Shown piece by piece: positions 42,004-50,174 of a stretch of DNA of 64,000 nt. Within the stretch, counting starts at the first letter, position 1. Every line of letters begins with the position of its first letter. The position numbers and the translations under genes were made by a program. Under the pieces are notes generated by a model, which was given only the letters and a program-made list of their open reading frames with translations, was not told the DNA's origin and did no database searches. The DNA is from Domibacillus enclensis (GTDB taxonomy: Bacteria; Bacillota; Bacilli; Bacillales; Domibacillaceae): contig NZ_FTLX01000006.1 of NCBI RefSeq assembly GCF_900156125.1, forward strand, positions 124,001 through 188,000, read 5' to 3'.

Positions 42004-43462
42004 GCAGGATAACGTAGCCGTCGCGCTTCGTGATTTGGAAAAGGGAACAAAGGTACAGTCAGGTGTGGAGCTGCAGGAAAACGTAAGCCGAGGGCATAAA
42101 ATTGCGCTCCGTGATTTACATGAAAATAACAACGTTGTTAAATATGGGTTTCCAATTGGACATGCCACCGCGCCGATCAAGCAGGGAAGCGTCGTTCATA
42201 CACATAATGCGAAAACCAATTTGCGCGATATTCAGTCCTACACTTTTCATCAAAAGCTGAATAAAAGTCCCTACAAGCAAAAGAATCTGACATTCAACGG
42301 CTTCAAGCGGACAAATGGAAACGTCGGCATCCGCAATGAACTGTGGATTGTGCCAACAGTCGGCTGCGTTAATGGCATCGCTGATTTGATTATTCAGCAG
42401 TTTAAAAACGAGCGGGGCGGCGATGTATCTCCTTTTGAAAATGTGCTTGTGCTCAAGCATAATTACGGCTGCTCTCAGCTCGGTGACGATCACGAGCAGA
42501 CAAAGCAGATTCTGGCGGATGCCATAAATCACCCGAATGCAGGCGGTGTGCTTGTACTGGGCCTTGGCTGTGAGAACAACAATATAGAGGAATTGCGTGA
42601 TTCTCTCGGTGACTACGATGCAGGGCGCGTGAAGTTTTTGCTGTCTCAGGAGGCGGATGATGAAATACAAGCAGGTGTCGAATGCTTGCACGCGATCTGG
42701 GAAGCAGCAAAAGAAGATAAGCGGGAAGCGGCTCCGCTTTCGAAGCTGAATATCGGCTTGAAATGCGGAGGATCCGACGGCTTTTCAGGGATCACCGCCA
42801 ATCCGCTTCTCGGACGCTTTTCTGATTTTCTCACTGCACAGGGTGGCACAACAGTGCTGACTGAAGTGCCGGAAATGTTCGGTGCTGAAACGATCTTAAT
42901 GGAGCGTGCGGAAAATGAAGAAGTGTTTCAAAAAATTGTGGCGCTCATTAATGAGTTCAAACAATATTTCATGGACCACAACCAGCCGGTTTACGAAAAC
43001 CCGTCGCCTGGCAATAAAGACGGTGGGATCACAACGCTTGAAGATAAGTCGCTCGGCTGTACTCAAAAAGCCGGAACGTCAACGATTGTCGACGTTCTGC
43101 CATACGGGGGAACGCTGAAAAAGCCAGGCTTGAATCTGTTAAGCGCGCCCGGCAATGATCTGGTTGCCTCCTCCGCGCTCGCTGCAGCCGGCTGTCAGAT
43201 GGTCCTGTTTACAACGGGACGCGGCACACCGTTCGGCTCTTTTGTTCCAACCGTCAAAATCGCCACCAACACGCCGCTTTATGAAAAAAAGCGGCACTGG
43301 ATTGATTACAATGCCGGCACGCTCATTGAAGACATTTCAGAAGATATCGTGCTCGAAGACTTTATTCAGTACATCATCCGAGTGGCGAGCGGGGAATGGG
43401 TGAACAACGAAAAAAACAATTTCCGGGAGCTGGCCATTTTTAAAACGGGCGTAACGCTGTAA
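41978..43462 (+). CDS. uxaA: Altronate dehydratase
   Basis: This dehydratase converts D-altronate to 2-keto-3-deoxygluconate, joining the KDG pathway at kdgK. The 494 residues contain the small N-terminal SAF-like domain (HEQDNVAVALRDL; RGHKIALRDL; PIGHA), then the large domain with TNGNVGIRNELWIVPTVGCVN, HNYGCSQLGDDHEQT and GLKCGGSDGFSG, which carry the iron-binding Cys/His. TTG 41978 starts inside uxaB, 26 bases before its stop. A copy of the operator core is embedded at 42127-42140. Confidence 0.93.
   Translation: MKDTLIIHEQDNVAVALRDLEKGTKVQSGVELQENVSRGHKIALRDLHENNNVVKYGFPIGHATAPIKQGSVVHTHNAKTNLRDIQSYTFHQKLNKSPYKQKNLTFNGFKRTNGNVGIRNELWIVPTVGCVNGIADLIIQQFKNERGGDVSPFENVLVLKHNYGCSQLGDDHEQTKQILADAINHPNAGGVLVLGLGCENNNIEELRDSLGDYDAGRVKFLLSQEADDEIQAGVECLHAIWEAAKEDKREAAPLSKLNIGLKCGGSDGFSGITANPLLGRFSDFLTAQGGTTVLTEVPEMFGAETILMERAENEEVFQKIVALINEFKQYFMDHNQPVYENPSPGNKDGGITTLEDKSLGCTQKAGTSTIVDVLPYGGTLKKPGLNLLSAPGNDLVASSALAAAGCQMVLFTTGRGTPFGSFVPTVKIATNTPLYEKKRHWIDYNAGTLIEDISEDIVLEDFIQYIIRVASGEWVNNEKNNFRELAIFKTGVTL
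42127..42140. promoter_or_regulatory. Intragenic copy of the uxa operator core
   Basis: The 14-base palindrome TAACAACGTTGTTA is identical to the centre of the uxaC operator at 39083-39104 (core 39087-39100) and lies 3.04 kb downstream, in the uxaA coding sequence. The flank is AA on the left and AATAT on the right. It could be an auxiliary site for looping or a roadblock. Confidence 0.6.
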
Positions 43463-43573
43463 CGTCTTCGTGCTGAACAAAAGGATGAACATTCTTGAAT
43501 AGGATTCCCTTCATTTTAAAATACTACTTGCGTGCAGCAACAGCACAAAATTTATTTTTAATGGAGGGAAACG

Positions 43574-44083
43574 ATGGGCATTTTAAACGGCAATCCGAAA
43601 GACGAGCCTCTTCATTACGGCGAAGTATCTGTTCTATGGGCGGCTTCTCTGACCGCTAAAAGCATGGTGGCGGCTTACAGTACATTAATGAATCATGCGG
43701 GTGATGAAGATCTGAAGAAGCTCATTCAGGAAGCGATCATGCTGGAGCAGGCCGAAATGCTGGGGCTGGATGAAATGTTAAAAGAGCATGGCGTGGCGAT
43801 CCCGCCGGCACCTCCTGAACGGCCAAAGGCGAACATTGAAGACATTCCCGCCGGCGCCCGCTTCACGGACCCTGAGATTTCAGCGAGCTTATCAAGAGAA
43901 GCTGGTCTTGGATTAACGGCGCTCAGCCAGGCGATGAGCCAGTGTATTCGTGAAGACATTGCGGCGATGTTCGCTCAGTTTCATGCGGCAAAAGTAAAGT
44001 TCGGCCACAGCGCACTCAAGCTGTCAAAAGAAAAAGGCTGGCTGGTTGTGCCGCCGCTGCATATGGAGCCTGCCAAAGTATAA
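43574..44083 (+). CDS. DUF3231 family protein
   Basis: A 169-residue helical protein of the DUF3231 family. The start MGILNGNPKDEPLHYGEV, the middle GVAIPPAPPERPKA...EDIPAGARFTDPEI and the end KEKGWLVVPPLHM are all family hallmarks. Members are common in Bacillus, often several per genome, and resemble the spore coat-associated ferritin-like CotF group; their function is not known. Start ATG 43574 after GGAGGGAA. It stands alone between the uxa operon and the mur genes, with a terminator after it. The 111-base gap upstream shows no clear promoter. Confidence 0.8.
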   Translation: MGILNGNPKDEPLHYGEVSVLWAASLTAKSMVAAYSTLMNHAGDEDLKKLIQEAIMLEQAEMLGLDEMLKEHGVAIPPAPPERPKANIEDIPAGARFTDPEISASLSREAGLGLTALSQAMSQCIREDIAAMFAQFHAAKVKFGHSALKLSKEKGWLVVPPLHMEPAKV

Positions 44084-44086
44084 TAT

Positions 44087-44119
44087 AAAGAACCGGGATT
44101 TTTTTCCGGTTCTTTTTCT
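44087..44119 (+). terminator. Terminator after the DUF3231 gene
   Basis: AAAGAACCGG (44087-44096) and CCGGTTCTTT (44106-44115) form a perfect 10-base stem followed by TTC. Confidence 0.85.
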
Positions 44120-44152
44120 ATGGAAACGTTCAAATAATGGTTCTATCGACGA

Positions 44153-44182
44153 TTGACGCTCTTTGATGAGGTCCGCTAAGAT
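44153..44182 (+). promoter_or_regulatory. murR promoter
   Basis: TTGACG (44153-44158), an 18-nt spacer and TAAGAT (44177-44182) precede the murR ribosome site. Confidence 0.5.
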
Positions 44183-44210
44183 GGTAAGGACAGATTCAGG
44201 AGGAAATGGC

Positions 44211-45065
44211 ATGAGGGAGACATCGATTCTGAAAAAGATAGAGCGCGATCGCGCAGACATGAGCGGGGCTGAACAAAAAGTCGCGTCCTTTATTTTGGAT
44301 AATGCGCATTTGGTGCCGAATATGACAACGGGTGATTTATCGAGAAAAGCAGATGTCAGCGAAGCGACCGTCATCCGGTTTTGCAAAACGATCGGGATCG
44401 GAAGCTATAAATCCTTTAAGCTGACGCTTGTGAAAGAACTGTCCAATACGTCTATCGGCGTCAACGACTTTTCCCTGCTGCAGTCAAAGGATACGCCTTA
44501 TGAACTATTTAACAAAGTGACGCATGTGAACCGCGGCGCACTGGAAGCAGCCGCATCCGCGCTTGATAAAAGAGAGCTGAATAAAGCGATCGAGGCCTTG
44601 CATGGAGCGGGAACGATTTTGTTTTACGGTGTCGGCGGCTCGGCGGCAGCGGCGGTGGATGGCCATTATAAATTCGCGAAGCTCGGCTTTCATGCGATGA
44701 TGACGCCGGACTTTCATTTTATGCTGTCGATTGCATCTCATTTGAAAAAAGGAGACGTTTTTATTGCCATCAGTACATCAGGAAAAACGAAGGATGTGCT
44801 GGAGCTTGCCCGTTTCGCTAAATCAAGAGAGGCAACGGTCATCGCGATTACGAATTTAGGCAAATCTCCGCTTTACAAAGAAGCGGACATTACGCTCGGA
44901 ACGCCGATGGTAGAGCACGAAAACCGGATTGGCAGCATTGCGTCCAAAATGGTGCAGATGAATATGATTGATGCGCTTTACATTGGCACGTTCCATAAAG
45001 TCGGCGCCAATGTCGAAGAGCCTTATAAAAAAGCGAGTGAAACAGCAGCCCGATTAAAACGGTAA
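44211..45065 (+). CDS. murR: MurR/RpiR-family transcription regulator
   Basis: A 284-residue regulator with an N-terminal RpiR-type helix-turn-helix (MTTGDLSRKADVSEATVIRFC) and a C-terminal SIS sugar-phosphate-binding domain (FYGVGGSAAAAVDGHYKF; IAISTSGKTKDVLEL). MurNAc 6-phosphate is the expected ligand from its place before murQ and murP. ATG 44211 is used because CAGGAGGAAA lies just upstream; the in-frame extension to 44163 overlaps the promoter. A separate promoter with a palindrome follows the gene. Confidence 0.88.
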   Translation: MRETSILKKIERDRADMSGAEQKVASFILDNAHLVPNMTTGDLSRKADVSEATVIRFCKTIGIGSYKSFKLTLVKELSNTSIGVNDFSLLQSKDTPYELFNKVTHVNRGALEAAASALDKRELNKAIEALHGAGTILFYGVGGSAAAAVDGHYKFAKLGFHAMMTPDFHFMLSIASHLKKGDVFIAISTSGKTKDVLELARFAKSREATVIAITNLGKSPLYKEADITLGTPMVEHENRIGSIASKMVQMNMIDALYIGTFHKVGANVEEPYKKASETAARLKR

Positions 45066-45090
45066 TTGGGTTGTTTTTTTATTTTTGGAA

Positions 45091-45150
45091 GAAATTTAAT
45101 TTCAATAAAATGAATAAAAAAATTGTATTTTTATTTCAGCAGCGTATAAT
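45091..45150 (+). promoter_or_regulatory. murQ promoter and likely MurR operator
   Basis: TTGTAT (45123-45128), a 16-nt spacer and TATAAT (45145-45150) form a promoter. Upstream, GAAATT-T-AATTTC (45091-45103) is a perfect inverted repeat in an AT-rich region and is the best candidate for a MurR site. Confidence 0.5.
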
Positions 45151-45186
45151 TGAAGCTAAAGAATGAATGGGGAAAGAGTGGGATAT

Positions 45187-46080
45187 ATGCTGAACATAAG
45201 CAGTCTGACAACAGAATCGAGAAATGATGCGACAACACATCTAGATGATATGTCGGTTGATGAGCTTCTGTCCGTCATGAATGCGGAAGATGCAAAGGTG
45301 GCAGCGGCGGTTCAGCAGGAGCTGCCAGCGATCCGAAAAGTCGTCATCGCGGCCATCAGTGCGTTTCAGCAAAAAGGCCGGCTTATTTATATTGGAGCCG
45401 GTACGAGCGGGCGCCTTGGCGTACTGGATGCAGCTGAATGCATTCCGACTTTCGGCACACCATCGGACCTTGTAAATGGTGTTATTGCCGGCGGGAAAGC
45501 GGCGATCCAGTCGGCGGTAGAAGGAGCGGAAGACAACGGGCTGCTGGCGAAGCTGGACTTGAGCCGATTAAAGGTTGGACCGAGAGATATGGTAGTCGGC
45601 ATTTCGGCGAGCGGACGGACCCCGTATGTGATCAGCGGCTTGAAGCATGCGAAGAAGCATGGCGCCATGACAGCCAGCATTTCATGCAACAAGCGGGCCG
45701 CAATGAGCCGCTTTGCGGATTTATCTATTGAAGTCGACGTCGGACCGGAAGTGCTGACAGGATCGACACGCTTAAAAGCAGGCACGGCACAAAAAATGAT
45801 TTTAAACATGATTTCCACTGCTTCGATGATTGGCATTGGGAAAGTGTATAAAAATTTGATGGTGGATGTTCAGCCGACGAATGAAAAATTAATCGAGCGT
45901 TCGAAAAGAATCATTGCCGAAGCAGCAGAAATTGATCTATCATTAGCAGAACAGTACTATAAAAAAGCAAATGGCGATGTGAAAAAAGCCATTATTATGG
46001 CGCTGCTTCAATGCGATTTGCAGTCAGCGGAAAAAAGACTCGCGACATCAGGCGGAGTAGTCAGACGCGCATTATATTAA
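45187..46080 (+). CDS. murQ: N-acetylmuramic acid 6-phosphate etherase
   Basis: This enzyme removes the lactyl ether from MurNAc 6-phosphate, giving GlcNAc 6-phosphate and lactate. The 297 residues contain a SIS domain with YIGAGTSGRLGVLDAAECIPTFG (active-site Glu) and VGISASGRTPYV. GSTRLKAGTAQKMILNM is a strict MurQ signature. ATG 45187 is preferred to ATG 45163, which would be only about six bases from the predicted transcription start. The gene begins the murQ-murP-mupG operon for cell-wall sugar recycling. Confidence 0.94.
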   Translation: MLNISSLTTESRNDATTHLDDMSVDELLSVMNAEDAKVAAAVQQELPAIRKVVIAAISAFQQKGRLIYIGAGTSGRLGVLDAAECIPTFGTPSDLVNGVIAGGKAAIQSAVEGAEDNGLLAKLDLSRLKVGPRDMVVGISASGRTPYVISGLKHAKKHGAMTASISCNKRAAMSRFADLSIEVDVGPEVLTGSTRLKAGTAQKMILNMISTASMIGIGKVYKNLMVDVQPTNEKLIERSKRIIAEAAEIDLSLAEQYYKKANGDVKKAIIMALLQCDLQSAEKRLATSGGVVRRALY

Positions 46081-46096
46081 AGTGGAGTGGGTCGGC

Positions 46097-47443
46097 ATGA
46101 ACAAGGAAAAGCAAATGGCAGTCAGCATCTTAGAACATGCCGGTGGACCAGAAAATATTCGTCGTGTGACGTACTGCATGACGCGGCTCCGTCTTGATCT
46201 ATTCGATTGGGAAAAAGCAGACATTCGGGAAATCAAAAAGGTTTCGGGTGTGAGGGGTGTTCATGAGGATGAAACACTGAATGTCGTCATTGGCCCCGGC
46301 CAGGTGAATGAAGTGGCTGCCGCCTTATGGAGCATGGCTGATGGTGGTTTAAAAAACACAGTCAGCGCGGAAGAACGACAGGCCGTCGTCCGGTTAAAAA
46401 ACGATACACCCATCAAGCGGCTGCTTCGAAAAATCGGGAATATTTACATCCCGCTCATTCCGGGAGTGGTGGCATCCGGCATCATCGGCGGTGTCGCTAA
46501 TTTTGCGAAAAATGCGGGTGTTGATCCCGAGACGCTCTGGATTAAGCTGCTCCTTTTTATCGGCAGCAGCATTTTTACGTATCTCGGTGTGCTCGTTGGC
46601 TGGAATACCGCGAAAGAATTTAATGGGACGCCTGTTCTTGGAGCGATCGGCGGTGTCCTTATTATTAATCCGGCACTGGCTGATTTAACTATATATGGTG
46701 AAAGGCTTGTTCCGGGCCAGGGCGGATTTTTTGGGATTATGCTGGCAGCCTGGCTAATGGTCGTCACTGAGCGGACCATTCGAAAGGGGATTCCGGCGTC
46801 AGTCGATATTTTATTGACACCGCTCTTGACTGTTCTCTCTGTCGGGTTTATGACTTTATTTTTCATTCAGCCGTTTGCCAGAGTCTTATCAGGTACGATC
46901 ATTAGTTTGGTCAGTGGTATGCTAGATGCGGGTGGTTTTGTGATCGGCGGGTTGCTGGCAGGCTGTTTTCTGCCGGTTATTCTTGTTGGCCTGCATCACG
47001 GCCTGACGCCGCTTCATATGGAGCTGATTCATTCGCTCGGGTACACACCGCTGCTGCCGATATTGGCGATGGCCGGCGCCGGGCAGGTTGGTGCCGCTCT
47101 GGCGATCTTTATCAAAACAAACAATGAACGGCTGCGCACCGTCATTAAAGGGGCACTTCCCGTCGGTTTTCTCGGCATCGGGGAGCCGCTTTTGTACGGG
47201 GTTACGCTGCCGCTTGGCCGTCCGTTAATTACAGCCTGCATCGGTGGCGCATTTGGCGGTGCATATCAGGCGGCAGTGCGAACGGCTTCTTCCGGGATCG
47301 GGGTATCGGGCCTTTCCTTAACGCCGCTCATCGTGGATAATAACTATATCGTCTATTTACTCGGCGTACTGATTGCATATGCAGCGGGGTTTTTATTGAC
47401 CTATTTATTCGGCTTTACGGAAGAGATGGCTGACCATATTTAA
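46097..47443 (+). CDS. murP: PTS MurNAc-specific EIIBC component
   Basis: A membrane PTS permease of 448 residues that imports and phosphorylates N-acetylmuramic acid or a MurNAc-containing sugar. The EIIB domain has the phosphocysteine Cys27 in VTYCMTRLRL. The EIIC domain begins near IPLIPGVVASGIIGG and has about ten helices with GIGEPLLYGVTLPLGRP. No EIIA domain is attached, so a glucose-type EIIA from elsewhere is needed. ATG 46097 follows GGAGTGGG, 16 bases after murQ. Confidence 0.92.
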   Translation: MNKEKQMAVSILEHAGGPENIRRVTYCMTRLRLDLFDWEKADIREIKKVSGVRGVHEDETLNVVIGPGQVNEVAAALWSMADGGLKNTVSAEERQAVVRLKNDTPIKRLLRKIGNIYIPLIPGVVASGIIGGVANFAKNAGVDPETLWIKLLLFIGSSIFTYLGVLVGWNTAKEFNGTPVLGAIGGVLIINPALADLTIYGERLVPGQGGFFGIMLAAWLMVVTERTIRKGIPASVDILLTPLLTVLSVGFMTLFFIQPFARVLSGTIISLVSGMLDAGGFVIGGLLAGCFLPVILVGLHHGLTPLHMELIHSLGYTPLLPILAMAGAGQVGAALAIFIKTNNERLRTVIKGALPVGFLGIGEPLLYGVTLPLGRPLITACIGGAFGGAYQAAVRTASSGIGVSGLSLTPLIVDNNYIVYLLGVLIAYAAGFLLTYLFGFTEEMADHI

Positions 47444-47497
47444 CAAAACCTGACCGTGGACTGTGTTTCTGCGGTTTTTCGGCATGGAGGCGAAAAA

Positions 47498-48547
47498 ATG
47501 CTCGGTGTTTCTGTTTATTTAAACAAAGAAATCAAAGACGATCAGATCATCTATTTAAAAGAAGCAAAAAAGCACGGCTTTCAATCTGTGTTCACGTCTC
47601 TTCATATTCCGGAAGACGATGCATCCAGGCTGCGCGGACGATTTCAGTCACTGGCAAATCTGTGCAAGCGTCTCGGATTATCGCTCGTTGCGGACGTAGC
47701 CGCATCTTCCTTGGAGAAAATTGGGTCTTCTTTTGAACAGGCGGAAGAGCTGGTGGGGTGGGGCGTGTCCGGCCTGCGGATGGATGACGGGGTAGCGCCG
47801 GCGGACATTGCCAGGTTATCTCACTGCATGAAGGTGGCGCTGAATGCGAGCACCGTTCGACAGGAGGAATGGGAAGAACTTCTTCGCTGTGGCATACGTG
47901 TGTCGAATGTAGAGGCCTGGCATAATTTTTATCCGCGGCCAGAAACGGGGCTTAGTGAAGCCTTCTTTCGCGAGAAAAACGAATGGCTTCATTCACTGGG
48001 GCTGACTGTGATGGCGTTTGTACCCGGTGACGGTGTCAAGCGAGGCCCGTTGTTCAGCGGATTGCCGACGCTTGAAAAGCACCGGCATGGAGCGCCTTTT
48101 CCTGCTGCGCTTGAATTAATGTCACATCTCTGTGTCCAAAAAGTGTTCATAGGAGATCCGGACTTATCAAGCAGGTCATTTTGGCAGTTCGCCTTTTATA
48201 ATAAAGGCTGTATCCCGCTCAAAGCATCTGCTTTCACAGATGTCACGCCTTATCAGCATGTGCAGACGAATCGTCCGGATCCGGCACGAGATTGTATTCG
48301 GTCAGTTGAGTCACGAAAGCTTGTCGAGTCTTCTATCAAGCCTTTTCGCACAGTGAGCCGGCCTAAAGGGTCGGTTACAGTGGATAATGAGCGGTATTTG
48401 CGCTATGCCGGCGAGCTGCAAATTACCTTGTGCGACCTGCCGGCAGATGAAAAGGTGAATGTGATTGGCCGGGTCGCAGAAGAGGATTTAGCGCTTTTAT
48501 CTCATATCGGACCGAACCAGTCTTTTTGGATTGAGTGGGGCTCGTAA
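47498..48547 (+). CDS. mupG: 6-phospho-N-acetylmuramidase (DUF871)
   Basis: A DUF871 protein of 349 residues. The N-terminal TIM barrel starts LGVSVYLNKEIKDDQIIYLK and FQSVFTSLHIPEDD; a smaller C-terminal domain begins near YLRYAGELQITL. Its family member MupG of Staphylococcus aureus splits 6-phospho-MurNAc-GlcNAc inside the cell. The gene follows murP by 54 bases, as expected for uptake of the disaccharide. ATG 47498 follows ATGGAGGCG. Confidence 0.87.
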   Translation: MLGVSVYLNKEIKDDQIIYLKEAKKHGFQSVFTSLHIPEDDASRLRGRFQSLANLCKRLGLSLVADVAASSLEKIGSSFEQAEELVGWGVSGLRMDDGVAPADIARLSHCMKVALNASTVRQEEWEELLRCGIRVSNVEAWHNFYPRPETGLSEAFFREKNEWLHSLGLTVMAFVPGDGVKRGPLFSGLPTLEKHRHGAPFPAALELMSHLCVQKVFIGDPDLSSRSFWQFAFYNKGCIPLKASAFTDVTPYQHVQTNRPDPARDCIRSVESRKLVESSIKPFRTVSRPKGSVTVDNERYLRYAGELQITLCDLPADEKVNVIGRVAEEDLALLSHIGPNQSFWIEWGS

Positions 48548-48626
48548 CTCTTTTGTGGAATTTGTGTGCGCTTTATTTTATAATGAGGAGAGTGTCTAAT
48601 TTTAACGATAAAGGAGTTTTTCTTTC

Positions 48627-48893
48627 ATGGCAGAAAAAACATTTACAATTACAGATGAAACAGGTATCCACGCTCGCCCGGCAACAGTACTTGTCCAAAC
48701 CGCTTCAAAATTCAGCTCAGATGTAAATCTTGAGTACAATGGCAAAACAGTAAACTTGAAATCAATCATGGGCGTTATGTCTCTTGGTATTCCAAAGGGC
48801 GCGTCTATTAAAGTAACAGCTGCTGGTTCTGATGAAGCACAAGCAATTGAAGCTGTCGGCGAAACAATCAAAACGCAAGGTCTTGGCGAATAA
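48627..48893 (+). CDS. ptsH: Phosphocarrier protein HPr
   Basis: The PTS phosphocarrier, 88 residues. Both phosphorylation sites are intact: His15 in GIHARPA, used by enzyme I, and Ser46 in [11 protein letters not shown], used by HPr kinase for CcpA control. It is thus real HPr and not Crh, which lacks His15. Unusually, no ptsI or ptsG is next to it. It lies alone between mupG and a HesB-like gene and has its own strong terminator. TATAAT at 48579-48584 is a likely -10, but no good -35 was found. ATG 48627 follows AAAGGAG. Confidence 0.95.
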   Translation: MAEKTFTITDETGIHARPATVLVQTASKFSSDVNLEYNGKTVNLKSIMGVMSLGIPKGASIKVTAAGSDEAQAIEAVGETIKTQGLGE

Positions 48894-48904
48894 GAAACAA
48901 TGCG

Positions 48905-48940
48905 TCACCGAACCGTATTTCCGGTTCGGTGATTTTTTTT
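48905..48940 (+). terminator. Terminator after ptsH
   Basis: TCACCGAACCG (48905-48915) and CGGTTCGGTGA (48922-48932) form a perfect 11-base stem followed by eight T residues. Confidence 0.92.
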
Positions 48941-48976
48941 CGTTTAATTGGGGAAAAGAATGGGGAGGTGAAGAAC

Positions 48977-49288
48977 ATGAACATTGACGTAAAGCCAGCG
49001 GCAGTGGCAGAGCTGAAAAAGGTTGAGTATGGTGAAGGAGAAGGCGTCCGGATTGAGTCGATTTTCATCGGAAGCTGTTCCATCGCATCCGAGCACCATT
49101 TAAAGATTGACCAGAAAAAAGAAGGAGACGACTTATTTTTGGTCGAGGGCATTCCACTGCTCGTTTCAAAAGAAAGTCAGGAAAACCTGCACGAGCACAT
49201 TTCGCTCGACTTTAATCCGTCGATGGGCTACAAGCTGACGTCAGCGGAAGAAACATATCGTTATAACTTAAAGCTGGAGCGAGCGTAG
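48977..49288 (+). CDS. HesB/IscA-like protein (YneR type)
   Basis: A 103-residue protein of the FeS-biogenesis / HesB fold. It starts MNIDVKPAAVAELKKV and has GVRIESIFIGSCSIASEHHLKI and HISLDFNPSMGYKLTSAEETY. The three cysteines of true A-type carriers are missing (only one, in GSCS), so it is closer to the YneR/HesB-like group of unknown role than to an iron-sulfur carrier. GGGGAGGTG lies before ATG 48977. It is followed by an 886-base stretch without genes. Confidence 0.72.
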   Translation: MNIDVKPAAVAELKKVEYGEGEGVRIESIFIGSCSIASEHHLKIDQKKEGDDLFLVEGIPLLVSKESQENLHEHISLDFNPSMGYKLTSAEETYRYNLKLERA

Positions 49289-49397
49289 GAAACCTTCATT
49301 TGTGAAGGTGGTATGCTGTTGAAAAAAGAATGGGTCAATGAAAAGTAGGTGACATTTTTTCTTCTTCAAAGCCACTGTGCTTGCACGAACACAGTCC

Positions 49398-49526
49398 GGG
49401 CGGCTTCTGCAGGACTTCGCGTTCGGAGGGGCGGGCGGTGAGCTAACTTTTGTCGCTACGCTCCAAAAGTGGATCTCACCTAACCCACTTGATCCCTCCC
49501 GAGTCTTCGTCCTGCGCCAGCCGCCC
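49398..49526 (+). repeat. 130-bp palindromic repeat, copy 1
   Basis: Outer arms GGGCGGC (49398-49404) / GCCGCCC (49520-49526) and GCAGGAC (49409-49415) / GTCCTGC (49509-49515) enclose a core at 49434-49481. The core runs from GGCGGTGAGCT to ATCTCACCT around a central ACTTTTG / CAAAAGT hairpin. The reverse complement of this core aligns over about 48 bases with copy 2. The open frame at 49377-49619 only reflects this structure. No transposase or RNA-gene match was recognised. Confidence 0.72.
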
Positions 49527-49696
49527 TGGTGGGGAGGAAAAGCAGATTGTAAAACCAAAAATGGAAATGGTTCTGAGCGGAAAGAAAACGATGAGCATTT
49601 TCTGATTTTCACTATGTAGGAAAAACGGGCTTCCTTCTTGATGCCACACGTTTTCAAGAATAGCCGCCAGTCAATCACTCCGTTCCTTTAGAATCA

Positions 49697-49826
49697 CTAC
49701 GGGCGGAGGGAGGCCGGCGTAGACTTCCGCGAAACTGGCGGGCAGGTGAGATCCGGCTTTGGCGCGCCAGCGACAAAGACTAGCTCACCGCCTGCTTCGC
49801 AGAAAAGCGGAGCCGGCAGCCCGTAG
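49697..49826 (-). repeat. 130-bp palindromic repeat, copy 2 (inverted)
   Basis: Arms CTACGGGC (49697-49704) and GCCCGTAG (49819-49826) bound an element of nearly the same length as copy 1 (130 against 129 bases), in the opposite orientation. Its core (49744-49792) begins AGGTGAGATCC and ends GCTCACCGCC. It differs from copy 1 mainly in the central hairpin, where CTTTG still pairs with CAAAG. The two centres are 300 bases apart. Confidence 0.72.
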
Positions 49827-49892
49827 CCCCTGAATGTTCTTTTCTGAAAAAAACATCCGTTCTCTTTTGGCCAGTTTGTTTTTCAACACTAT

Positions 49893-49924
49893 GAAACCTT
49901 CAACCGTGAAGGTTTCTTTTTTTG
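49893..49924 (+). terminator. Terminator at the end of the repeat region
   Basis: GAAACCTTCA (49893-49902) and TGAAGGTTTC (49907-49916) form a perfect 10-base stem followed by T8. A similar but T-less hairpin, ACCTTCA / TGAAGGT, lies at 49292-49309, so the whole stretch 49292-49916 is roughly symmetrical. Confidence 0.85.
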
Positions 49925-49926
49925 TT

Positions 49927-49981
49927 TGTCAGATTATATAACGAAAATGAACACAAAAAGTCTGAAAAATACGAATATAAT
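49927..49981 (+). promoter_or_regulatory. TnrA/GlnR-type box and -10 upstream of urtA
   Basis: TGTCAGATTATATAACG (49927-49943) matches the TnrA/GlnR consensus TGTNANAWWWTNTNACA at 16 of 17 positions. TATAAT at 49976-49981 would place transcription start near 49988, so the box is centred about 53 bases upstream, the usual position for activation by TnrA. No good -35 is present, as expected for an activated promoter. Confidence 0.65.
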
Positions 49982-50174
49982 GTTAGATCCGATATGGAAT
50001 TATCCTCTTTTTTAGTCTTATTTATGTATTTTATGAAAAAAATGATGGCGGGAGGAGGAGGATCTTACAAATTTGATTTTTACATAAGCGTGTAGAAAAG
50101 CATTAAAAAGAAAGCACGGTCTTACAAAGCGTCAGTTGCACGCTGGACCGGTAATCAATAAAAGGGGTGTTTAT

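Noticed and set aside
49377-49619. 80-codon open frame as a small gene
   Set aside because: It runs through the palindromic repeat, has no ribosome site and its peptide only reflects the repeat sequence.
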